Shown: positions 27,430 to 34,823 of the stretch, in pieces
Layout of the letters: every line of letters begins with the position of its first letter
Numbering within the stretch: the stretch's first letter is position 1
The notes under the pieces: model-generated
The model's input: the letters and a program-made list of their open reading frames with translations, nothing else
Databases searched by the model: none
Told to the model about the DNA's origin: nothing
Assembly (NCBI GenBank): GCA_000737985.1
Contig: JNVT01000088.1
Location: forward strand, 1 to 41,051
From: Gammaproteobacteria bacterium MFB021
GTDB lineage: Bacteria > Pseudomonadota > Gammaproteobacteria > Pseudomonadales > Halomonadaceae
Length of the DNA: 41,051 bases
Reading direction: 5' to 3'
Made by a program: the position numbers and the translations under genes

Positions 27430-28554
27430 ATGGCGATTTCCTCTCCCGTTTCCCGCGAACGGGATCTGGGGGTATCCGAACCCCAGACCCTCGGCTTCCT
27501 GTTGCTGGACAACTTCACCCTGATCTCCCTGGCGTCGGCGATCGAACCCCTGCGCATGGCCAATCAGCTGGCCGGCCGCGAGCTCTACCGCTGGTACATC
27601 ATTACCCTGGACGGCGCCCCGGTGCGTGCCAGCGACGGCATGCAGGTGACCCCCGATGCCAGCACTCAGGCACCTCTCAATCTCGACTGGCTGGTGGTGT
27701 GCGGCGGCGTGGCGCCGCAGCGCGCGGTATCGCCGGCGCTGCTGAACTGGCTGCAGAGTCGCGGGCGCTCGCTGCGGCGCGTCGGCTCGGTGTGTACCGG
27801 GAGCTGGGCGCTGGCCCAGGCCGGCCTGCTGGATGGCTACGAAGCGAGCATCCACTGGGAGTGTCTGGCAGCGATGCAGGAGGCGTATCCGCGCACCGCC
27901 TGGAGCACGCGCCTGTTCTCGATCGACCGCGACCGCTTCACCGCCTCCGGCGGCACTGCGCCGCTGGACATGATGCTCAACCTGATCGGGCGCGATCATG
28001 GCCGCGAGCTGTCGGCGGCGATCTCGGAGATGTTCATCTGCGAGCGCGTGCGCGGCGAAGAAGACCAGCAGCGGGTACCGCTCAAGCATGTACTCGGCAC
28101 CACCCAGCCCAAGCTGCTGGAGATCGTGGCGCTGATGGAAGCCAACATCGAGGAGCCGATCGAACTCGACGAGCTGGCCAGCTATGTCGATGTCTCGCGT
28201 CGCCAGCTCGAGCGCCTGTTCCAGCGCCATCTGCACTGTTCGCCGTCGCGCTACTATCTCAAGCTGCGCCTGACGCGGGCACGCCAGTTGCTCAAGCAGA
28301 CCCCGCTGCCGATCATCGAGATCGCCTCCGCCTGTGGCTTCGTCTCCACGCCGCACTTCTCCAAGTGCTATCGCGAGTATTTCGGTACGCCGCCGCGGGA
28401 AGATCGCGGCGAGTCGGTCAAGATCCGGCGTCTGGAGCCGATCCTGCGCCAGCCCACGCCGGAAGAGGATGCGCTGATGCAGTTCAGCAGCGCCAGCGTC
28501 GCGCTCAATCACGCCCGCGGTGAGCCCACCTATGCCAGCGTCACGCTGAACTAG
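27430..28554 (+). CDS. gbdR: GbdR-like AraC-family activator with GATase1 domain
   Basis: This 374-residue regulator has an N-terminal DJ-1/PfpI-like domain (about 20-200, with GSVCTGSWALAQAGLLDG) and a C-terminal AraC double HTH (about 235-335). Starting GFLLLDNFTLISLASAIEPLRMANQLAGRELY, it closely follows GbdR of Pseudomonas. GbdR activates the betaine and dimethylglycine genes when glycine betaine or dimethylglycine is present. The dgc operon 2.1 kb downstream supports this identity over the sister regulator CdhR (carnitine). GGAG lies 9 nt before the ATG, and a strong terminator follows. Confidence 0.85.
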   Translation: MAISSPVSRERDLGVSEPQTLGFLLLDNFTLISLASAIEPLRMANQLAGRELYRWYIITLDGAPVRASDGMQVTPDASTQAPLNLDWLVVCGGVAPQRAVSPALLNWLQSRGRSLRRVGSVCTGSWALAQAGLLDGYEASIHWECLAAMQEAYPRTAWSTRLFSIDRDRFTASGGTAPLDMMLNLIGRDHGRELSAAISEMFICERVRGEEDQQRVPLKHVLGTTQPKLLEIVALMEANIEEPIELDELASYVDVSRRQLERLFQRHLHCSPSRYYLKLRLTRARQLLKQTPLPIIEIASACGFVSTPHFSKCYREYFGTPPREDRGESVKIRRLEPILRQPTPEEDALMQFSSASVALNHARGEPTYASVTLN

Positions 28555-28583
28555 CGCCGAGGCTCTCGGCATGGGGTAAAGAT

Positions 28584-28621
28584 CGCGGCGGCAGTGTTCT
28601 CACTGCCGCCGCGTTGTTTTT
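28584..28621 (+). terminator. terminator of gbdR
   Basis: A perfect 13-bp stem CGCGGCGGCAGTG/CACTGCCGCCGCG with a TTCT loop (28584-28613) is followed by TTGTTTTT. It lies 30 bp after the gbdR stop. Confidence 0.9.
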
Positions 28622-28679
28622 GACTCCCATCGATTGCCTGCCCTGGCGCCTGTCCGTGCTGCCCAACGCAGCAACAGGA

Positions 28680-29018
28680 TCAACGCAGCAGCAGGATCAC
28701 CGCGGCAAAGCTCGCTACCCCGACAATCACCGGCAGCCCCAACGAACGGGTGCGCCGCCATACCAGCAGGGTCGCCAGCAGGCCTAACCCGGTGGCGTAC
28801 CAGCCGCTGCTGTCTAGGGTTTTGGGCACCAGCGACACCCCGAGCACCGCGGCGATCATCATCGGCCCGAGTACACCGAGCCACGCCGGCATCGACTCCG
28901 TCCCCGCACGCTCGCGGGAGTGGCGCAGGCGGCGCTGCATCCAGAGTAGTGGCAGCAGCCGAATGAGGTAGGTGCCGAGGGCGCCGGCGAGCAGAGCGAT
29001 CCAGAGTTCGATGCTCAT
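28680..29018 (-). CDS. azlD: AzlD family small membrane subunit
   Basis: This 112-residue protein has about four hydrophobic helices and the AzlD-type opening IELWIALLAGALGTYLIRLLPLL. AzlD partners AzlC in export of branched-chain amino acids and analogues. Its ATG overlaps the azlC stop by 4 bp (ATGA), so the two are translationally coupled. Confidence 0.85.
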   Translation of the reverse strand: MSIELWIALLAGALGTYLIRLLPLLWMQRRLRHSRERAGTESMPAWLGVLGPMMIAAVLGVSLVPKTLDSSGWYATGLGLLATLLVWRRTRSLGLPVIVGVASFAAVILLLR

Positions 29019-29740
29019 CGCTGACCTCCCGGCAGGCGCGGCGCCCGCAGCGTGAAGAAGCACAGGCCGCCGAGCGCCGCCGCCAGGGGGATACCGACGT
29101 TGGCCAGACCGCCCAGGGTGAACGCCAGTGCCGCGATGATGCACACGCACAGTGCCAGCGCCCAGCGCGGAGAGGTGAAGCGCGGTGCCACCAGAACCAG
29201 AAACAGCGCCGGCAGGGCGAAGGGCATCACCTCGCCGAGCAGCGGCCACTGTGTCATCAGCCACTCCCCGGCAAGGGCGCCGAGCAGCGAGCCGGCGATC
29301 CAGCTCAGCCAGGCGAGCAGCGCCGCGCCGCAGAACCAGCCGACCCGCTGGCGTTCGGCGAGCTGCGGCAGGCGGGCGAGGGCCAGGGCGAAGACCTGGT
29401 CGGTCAAGCCATGCATCAGCCACGGCCACCACCGGCTCGGTGGTAACCAAGGGGCGAGGTTGGGCGCATAGACGACGTGGCGCAGGTTGATCAGCAGGGT
29501 CATGGCGACCGCCAGCCACAGCGGTGCGCCGCCGGCGACCATGCCCACGAACACGAACTGCGAGGCACCGGCGTAGATCAGCCCCGAGATCGCCAACGTC
29601 TCCAGACTGCTGAAGCCGGCCTGGGTGGCGACCAGCCCGAACGAGACGGCGACCGGGATATAGCCACTCAGCAGCGGCAGCGAGTCGCGCACGCCCCCCA
29701 GCCAGGCCGGGGCGGCGGGGGCGCTGTCGTGATCAGACAT
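29015..29740 (-). CDS. azlC: AzlC family amino-acid exporter, large subunit
   Basis: This 241-residue polytopic protein carries the AzlC signature PVAVSFGLVATQAGFSS, then GASQFVFVGM and NLRHVVYAP. Together with AzlD it forms a LIV-E-type exporter in the inner membrane. The start at 29740 (MSDHDS) has GGAG about 10 nt upstream and overlaps the regulator gene by 8 bp. The frame further upstream is inside that gene and not conserved. The three genes thus form one operon. Confidence 0.87.
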   Translation of the reverse strand: MSDHDSAPAAPAWLGGVRDSLPLLSGYIPVAVSFGLVATQAGFSSLETLAISGLIYAGASQFVFVGMVAGGAPLWLAVAMTLLINLRHVVYAPNLAPWLPPSRWWPWLMHGLTDQVFALALARLPQLAERQRVGWFCGAALLAWLSWIAGSLLGALAGEWLMTQWPLLGEVMPFALPALFLVLVAPRFTSPRWALALCVCIIAALAFTLGGLANVGIPLAAALGGLCFFTLRAPRLPGGQR

Positions 29741-30266
29741 GGGCGTCAGGCTCCGGCAGATAGACGATGGTGACCAGCAGCGCGGCACCGCTGTCGCCGC
29801 TGAGATAGGCGTGGGGCACGTCGCTTGCGAAGGTATAGAGCTCGCCGACATCGAGCTGGCGGCTATCCGCCGGCGGCCCCACCGTCAGGCTGCCCTCGAT
29901 CAGCTGGACCGTCTCACGGGTGCCGGCGGTGTGCGCCTCGGCCTCGCGCCGGTGATCCGGGGCCAGGCGCATCAGGTAGGCGTCCACCGGCACGTCGCTG
30001 CGGCTCTGCATGATCAACTGCACGCTGGCGCCGGCATCGTCGACCGCGGCGGCGAGCGGTGCGACCAGGGTGCCGAAGGGCACGCCGAGCTGGCGTGCCA
30101 GCCGCCACAGGGTGTCGAGAGTGGGGTTGCCGTCGCCCTGTTCCAGCCGCGACAGGTTCGACTTGGCGACCTTGGCCTCGGCGGCCAGCTGCGACAGCGA
30201 CAGCCCGCGCGCCTGACGCAGTGTCTGCAGATGCTGGCCGAGGGTGTGGCGTGAGGCGGAATCCAT
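29733..30266 (-). CDS. XRE-family regulator with C-terminal cupin domain
   Basis: This 177-residue protein has an XRE helix-turn-helix at about 8-65 (LRQARGLSLSQLAAEAKVAKSNLSRLEQG) and a cupin sensor domain at about 105-172 (ETVQLIEGSL, DVGELYTFASDVPHAY). Such proteins regulate neighbouring exporter or catabolic genes in response to a small ligand. It is the first gene of an operon with azlC and azlD and probably controls them and itself. Tandem palindromes 120 bp upstream are the likely operator. AGGAG lies about 10 nt before the ATG. Confidence 0.88.
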   Translation of the reverse strand: MDSASRHTLGQHLQTLRQARGLSLSQLAAEAKVAKSNLSRLEQGDGNPTLDTLWRLARQLGVPFGTLVAPLAAAVDDAGASVQLIMQSRSDVPVDAYLMRLAPDHRREAEAHTAGTRETVQLIEGSLTVGPPADSRQLDVGELYTFASDVPHAYLSGDSGAALLVTIVYLPEPDAHV

Positions 30267-30385
30267 GGCGGCAGGCTCCTGAGCGGCATTATGGCGTTAC
30301 GAGATTTCAACGCTGTGGTGCCGTGAGGCCGTTGCGTTGAGAACAGTTGCGGCATGTCGCGATTGGAATCGCGTTACGTGCGGCC

Positions 30386-30417
30386 GTTCTATTAAAAGAA
30401 CGTTCTACAAAAGGAAC
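30386..30417. promoter_or_regulatory. tandem palindromes, candidate operator of the XRE-cupin/azlCD operon
   Basis: Two 16-bp palindromes abut: GTTCTATTAAAAGAAC (30386-30401) and GTTCTACAAAAGGAAC (30402-30417). Arms are 5 bp with a 6-bp AT-rich centre. They lie in the 425-bp gap between the XRE-cupin gene (minus) and the dipeptidase gene (plus). The rest of the gap shows no gene. Confidence 0.5.
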
Positions 30418-30691
30418 GCTGACGCGTCAAGCGCGCTGCGGCCGCAGCTGCCAGGCATAGCGGCGGGAAAACGCGACAGCGAGTCGCGAAACCGGGACGT
30501 GAGCGGCCCTCGGAAAGCGTGCGCCGGGGCGTCGTGGAGAGAACGTTGGGCGTGACGCAATCGGAACACTCGGATTCGCTTTCGGTCGGCGAGCGGGCAG
30601 GGCGCAGGGATATGCTGCGCGGAACAGTCGCTCTCGCCGCTTCATCATCGTGATGCCAAACCGGGAGCGCGCAACCGAGGAGGATTTCCGC

Positions 30692-31669
30692 ATGTCGACG
30701 TCATCCGTGCACGACGATGCCATCATCATAGACGGCCTGATCATTGCCAAATGGGACCGCGCCCTGTTCGAGGACATGCGCAAGGGCGGCCTGACCGCGG
30801 CCAACTGCACGGTGTCGGTGTGGGAGGATTTCGAATCCACCGTCGACAACATCGTTGCCGTCAACCAGCTGATGCGCGACAACGCCGAGCTGGTGCGCCC
30901 GGTGCATACCACCCGCGACATCACCCGGGCCAAGGAAGAGGGCAAGACCGGCATCATCCTCGGCTTCCAGAACGCCTACGCCTTCGAGGACAAGCTGGGC
31001 TACATCGAGATTTTCAAGAAGCTCGGCGTGGGCATCACCCAGCTCTGCTACAACACCCAGAACCTGGTCGGTACCGGCTGCTACGAGCGCGACGGTGGTC
31101 TCTCCGGCTACGGCCGTGAAGTGATCGCCGAGATGAATCGGGTCGGCATGATGTGCGATCTCTCCCACGTCGGCTCGAAGACCTCCGAGGAGATCATCCT
31201 CGAATCGAGCAAGCCGGTCTGTTACTCGCACTGCCTGCCCAGCGGGCTCAAGGAGCACCCGCGCAACAAGTCCGACGAGGAGCTCAAGTTCATCGCCGAC
31301 CACGGCGGCTTCGTCGGCGTGACCATGTTCACGCCCTTCCTCAAGGCGGGCGTCAACGCCACCGTCGAGGATTACGTCGAGGCGATCGTCTACATCATGA
31401 ACATCGTCGGCGAGGATGCCATCGGTATCGGTACCGACTTCACCCAGGGCCAGGACGAAGCCTTCTTCGAGTGGCTGACCCATGACAAGGGTTACGCCCG
31501 CCGCCTGACCCGCTTCGGCGAGATCATCAATCCCAAGGGCATCCGCACCATCGGTGAGTTCCCCAACCTGACCCAGGCGCTGCTGGACCACGGCCTCTCC
31601 GAGCCGGTGGTGCGCAAGATCATGGGGGAGAACTGGGTGCGGACGTTGAAAGACGTCTGGGGCGAGTAA
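30692..31669 (+). CDS. membrane-dipeptidase (renal dipeptidase, M19) family protein of the betaine locus
   Basis: This 325-residue metal-dependent amidohydrolase-fold protein has M19-type features: an early IDGLI segment, DLSHVGSKTSEEI, YSHCLPSGL and GIGTDFTQGQD. It matches in length and position the dipeptidase gene that opens the dimethylglycine cluster in Pseudomonas (PA5396 locus). Its substrate there is not established. GAGGAGG (30677-30683) is 8 nt before the ATG at 30692; the frame extends to 30650 but without a site. It is the first gene of the six-gene dgc operon. Confidence 0.85.
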   Translation: MSTSSVHDDAIIIDGLIIAKWDRALFEDMRKGGLTAANCTVSVWEDFESTVDNIVAVNQLMRDNAELVRPVHTTRDITRAKEEGKTGIILGFQNAYAFEDKLGYIEIFKKLGVGITQLCYNTQNLVGTGCYERDGGLSGYGREVIAEMNRVGMMCDLSHVGSKTSEEIILESSKPVCYSHCLPSGLKEHPRNKSDEELKFIADHGGFVGVTMFTPFLKAGVNATVEDYVEAIVYIMNIVGEDAIGIGTDFTQGQDEAFFEWLTHDKGYARRLTRFGEIINPKGIRTIGEFPNLTQALLDHGLSEPVVRKIMGENWVRTLKDVWGE

Positions 31670-31707
31670 ACCGTGCCGAGCCGGCTGCGCGTCGCGAATA
31701 CGGCGTT

Positions 31708-31767
31708 GAAGTCTGCCGCTCTCTGCTCATGGACAACCTCGTCCACTGCGCGAGCCCGGCAGACTTC
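31708..31767. repeat. 60-nt imperfect palindrome, copy 1, before the DUF5943 gene
   Basis: Outer arms GAAGTCTGCCG/CGGCAGACTTC (31708-31718, 31757-31767) and inner arms TGGAC/GTCCA (31730-31734, 31741-31745) share the same centre. The element shares flanking GGCGTTGAA and GCTCATGGACAA with copy 2 at 34651-34710. It sits in the 228-bp gap between two genes of the operon. Confidence 0.75.
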
Positions 31768-31897
31768 GCCTTGTCTTCGCTAGCTCGCTCGGCTCCTGGA
31801 ACGTGATAGCGGAGTCGGCTGGAGTCCCCAAGCCATCATTCTGCGCTTAGCCCGCGGCTGGAAGCGCCGCCCAAGAACAACTTCAGAGGTAACCGAT

Positions 31898-32428
31898 ATG
31901 ACCCAGATGGCTCCCGAACTGCCGATCAACGTCGATAGCGACACCGGTATCTGGACCACCGATGCGCTGCCGATGCTCTACGTGCCGCGCCACTTCTTCA
32001 TCAACAACCACGTCGCCATCGAAGAGGCGCTGGGGGCCGAGGCCTACGCCAAGATTCTCTACGACGCCGGCTACAAGTCCGCCTGGCACTGGTGCGAGAA
32101 GGAAGCCGAGCTGCACGGACTCGAGGGCGTGGCGGTCTTCGAACACTACATGAAGCGCCTGTCGCAGCGCGGCTGGGGGCTGTTCATCACCGAGGCGATC
32201 GACCTCGACGCCGGCACCGCCAAGGTACGCCTGGAGCACTCCTGCTTCGTCTATCAGCTGGGCAAGACCGGCAAGAAGGAAGAGTACATGTTCACCGGCT
32301 GGTTCGCGGGTGCCATGGACCAGATTCTTAAGGCCCGCGGAAGCAGCCTGCGCACCCGCGCCGAGCAGACCCAGAGCGGTGCCGAGGCGGGCTGCGAGGT
32401 TGGCTATTTCGAAGTGACGCCACGCTGA
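31898..32428 (+). CDS. DUF5943 / 4-vinyl-reductase-like protein of the dgc operon
   Basis: This 176-residue protein occupies the place of PA5397 in the Pseudomonas operon and looks like the same family (DUF5943, related to V4R small-molecule-binding domains). Features are the WTTDALPMLYVPRHFFINNHVAIEEALG start, a WHWCEKEAELHGL helix, and EYMFTGWFAGAMDQIL near the end. Its function is not known; an accessory or ligand-binding role in dimethylglycine oxidation is a guess. AGAGG lies about 9 nt upstream of the ATG. Confidence 0.78.
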   Translation: MTQMAPELPINVDSDTGIWTTDALPMLYVPRHFFINNHVAIEEALGAEAYAKILYDAGYKSAWHWCEKEAELHGLEGVAVFEHYMKRLSQRGWGLFITEAIDLDAGTAKVRLEHSCFVYQLGKTGKKEEYMFTGWFAGAMDQILKARGSSLRTRAEQTQSGAEAGCEVGYFEVTPR

Positions 32429-32546
32429 CGGTGGCGCCGACACGCCCCGCGACAGCGACCCATAATTCAAGCAATTCCGTGTACTGAAGAACTCTTGGCG
32501 GCCGCGCCCCACCCGGCGCGGTGCGAGTTCGAGGAGATGACCGGCC

Positions 32547-34616
32547 ATGGCCCATGAAGCGCTATTCAAGCCGATTCAAATCGGCAAGCTGACGATCCGC
32601 AACCGTGTGGTCAGTACCGCCCACGCCGAGGTGCATGCCACCGACGGCGGCATGACCACCGATCGCTACGTCAAGTATTACGAAGAGAAGTCGAAAGGCG
32701 GCTGTGGGCTCTGCATCTGCGGCGGCTCCTCGCCGGTCTCCATCGACAGCCCGCAGCAGTGGTGGAGCTCGGTCAACGTCTCCACCGATCGCATCATTCC
32801 GCACTTCCAGAATCTCGCCGATGCCGTGCACAAGCATGGCGGCAAGATCATGATCCAGATCACCCACATGGGGCGGCGTTCACGCTGGGACGGCTACAAC
32901 TGGTCGACCCTGGTGTCGCCCTCAGGGATCCGTGAGCCGGTCCACCGTGCCACCTGCAAGACCATCGAAGAGGAAGAGATCTGGCGCATCATCAGTGATT
33001 TCGCCCAGGGCGCACGCCGGGTCAAGGAGGGCGGGCTCGACGGCTGCGAACTCTCCGCGGTCCACCAGCACCTGATCGATCAGTTCTGGAGTCCGCGCGT
33101 CAACAAGCGTACCGACCAGTGGGGCGGCAGCTTCGAGAACCGCATGCGCTTCGGCATGGAAGTGCTCAAGGCGGTGCGTGCCGAAGTCGGTGACGACTTC
33201 TGCGTCGGCATGCGCATCTGCGGCGACGAGTTCCATCCCGATGGTCTCTCCCACGACGACATGAAGCAGATCGCCGCCTACTACGATGCCACCGGCATGG
33301 TCGACTTCTTCGGCGTGATCGGTTCCGGCTGCGATACCCACGACACCCTGGCCAACGTCATTCCCAACATGTCCTATCCGCCGGAGCCGTTTCTGCATCT
33401 GGCCGCGGGCATCAAGGAAGTGGTCTCGGTGCCGGTCATCCACGCCCAGAACATCAAGGACCCGACCCAGGCCGAGCGTATCCTCGAGGGCGGCTACGTC
33501 GACCTGGTGGGGATGACCCGGGCGCATATCGCCGACCCGCACATCATCGCCAAGATCAAGAACGGCCAGACCGACCAGATTCGTCAGTGTGTGGGTGCCA
33601 ACTACTGCATCGATCGCCAGTACCAGGGCCTCGATGTGCTCTGCATCCAGAACGCGGCGACCTCGCGCGAGTACATGGGCCTGCCGCACATCATCGAGAA
33701 AACCAGCGGGCCCAAGCGCAAGGTGGTGGTGGTCGGCGGCGGCCCCGGCGGCATGGAGGCGGCCCGCGTCAGCGCCGAGCGCGGCCACGACGTGACCCTG
33801 ATCGAAGCCCAGTCCCAGCTCGGCGGCCAGATCACCCTCGCCGCCCGCGCGCCGCAGCGCGACCAGATCGCCGGTATCACCCGCTGGTACGAGATGGAGC
33901 TTGCGCGCCTCGGCGTCGATGTCCAGCTCGACACCCGCGCCGACGACTCGATGGTGCGCGACCTGCAGCCCGACCTGGTGGTGCTGGCCAACGGCGGTCA
34001 CCCGTTCCTCGAGCAGGTGCCCGAGTGGGGCTACTCGGACAACCCGGAGGAGTGTCTGGCGGTCAGCAGCTGGGACATCCTCAGCGGCAAGGTCGAGCCG
34101 GGCAAGAACGTGCTGGTCTATGACACCATGTGCGAGTTCAGCGGCATGTCCACCGCCGACTATCTCGCCAGCAAGGGCGCCACGGTGGAGATCGTCACCG
34201 ACGACACCAAACCCGGTGTGGCGGTCGGCGGCACCACCTTCCCGACCTACTATCGCAGCCTCTACCAGCAGTCGGTGGTGATGACCGGCGACCTGGGTCT
34301 GCACAAGGTCTACCGCGAGGGTGACAAGCTGGTGGCGCTGTTCGAGAACGAGTACACCGGCGAGCACGAGGAGCGGGTGGTCGATCAGGTGGTGATCGAG
34401 AACGGCGTGCGTCCGGACGAGTCGCTCTACTACGCGCTCAAGCCGCGTTCGCGCAACCACGGCCAGATCGATATCGAGGCGCTGTATGCGATCGCGCCCC
34501 AGCCGACCCTGGCCGAGAGCGGCGAGTTCGCGCTGTTCCGGATCGGGGACTGCGTGGCGCAGCGCAATACGCATGCGGCGATATACGACGCCTTGCGGCT
34601 GTGCATGCACTTCTGA
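32547..34616 (+). CDS. dgcA: dimethylglycine demethylase DgcA (OYE/trimethylamine-dehydrogenase family)
   Basis: This 689-residue flavoenzyme begins with an FMN-binding TIM barrel of the old yellow enzyme type (about 1-340), including DGCELSAVHQHLIDQF and WGGSFENRMRF. An Fe-S segment with C348, C354 and C366 follows. The C-terminal NAD(P)/FAD-like Rossmann part starts with VVVVGGGPGGMEAA (about 393-406). DgcA oxidises dimethylglycine to sarcosine. In the Fe-S segment trimethylamine dehydrogenase has four cysteines; here the second is Ala351 (CVGANYC). Its order with dgcB and two ETF genes matches Pseudomonas. The start is at ATG 32547, with GAGGAG about 13 nt upstream. Confidence 0.92.
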   Translation: MAHEALFKPIQIGKLTIRNRVVSTAHAEVHATDGGMTTDRYVKYYEEKSKGGCGLCICGGSSPVSIDSPQQWWSSVNVSTDRIIPHFQNLADAVHKHGGKIMIQITHMGRRSRWDGYNWSTLVSPSGIREPVHRATCKTIEEEEIWRIISDFAQGARRVKEGGLDGCELSAVHQHLIDQFWSPRVNKRTDQWGGSFENRMRFGMEVLKAVRAEVGDDFCVGMRICGDEFHPDGLSHDDMKQIAAYYDATGMVDFFGVIGSGCDTHDTLANVIPNMSYPPEPFLHLAAGIKEVVSVPVIHAQNIKDPTQAERILEGGYVDLVGMTRAHIADPHIIAKIKNGQTDQIRQCVGANYCIDRQYQGLDVLCIQNAATSREYMGLPHIIEKTSGPKRKVVVVGGGPGGMEAARVSAERGHDVTLIEAQSQLGGQITLAARAPQRDQIAGITRWYEMELARLGVDVQLDTRADDSMVRDLQPDLVVLANGGHPFLEQVPEWGYSDNPEECLAVSSWDILSGKVEPGKNVLVYDTMCEFSGMSTADYLASKGATVEIVTDDTKPGVAVGGTTFPTYYRSLYQQSVVMTGDLGLHKVYREGDKLVALFENEYTGEHEERVVDQVVIENGVRPDESLYYALKPRSRNHGQIDIEALYAIAPQPTLAESGEFALFRIGDCVAQRNTHAAIYDALRLCMHF

Positions 34617-34650
34617 GGCAGGAACGGACTGCGCTCGACGAGACGGCGTT

Positions 34651-34710
34651 GAATCCCTCGTCGCCATGCTCATGGACAAACACGTCCACTCCGCTGGCTC
34701 CTCGGCATTC
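34651..34710. repeat. 60-nt imperfect palindrome, copy 2, before dgcB
   Basis: GAAT/ATTC ends (34651-34654, 34707-34710) and TGGAC/GTCCA (34673-34677, 34684-34688) share one centre, as in copy 1 at 31708-31767. The intervening arms have diverged. It lies in the 207-bp gap between dgcA and dgcB. Confidence 0.65.
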
Positions 34711-34823
34711 GCCTGGTCTCGTCGTCGCTCGTCATCGTTCCGCGAGCCGACGGCGAGAGCCAGGGCTCTCATGACAGAGCGTGTCGATATGGCTGACGTC
34801 AGTGACTTTTTCGGAGAAGTCCG

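Noticed and set aside
27253-28572. 439-codon minus-strand open frame opposite gbdR
   Set aside because: Antisense shadow covering gbdR and its promoter region.
32922-34772. 616-codon minus-strand open frame opposite dgcA
   Set aside because: Antisense shadow; no motifs, and dgcA is unequivocal.
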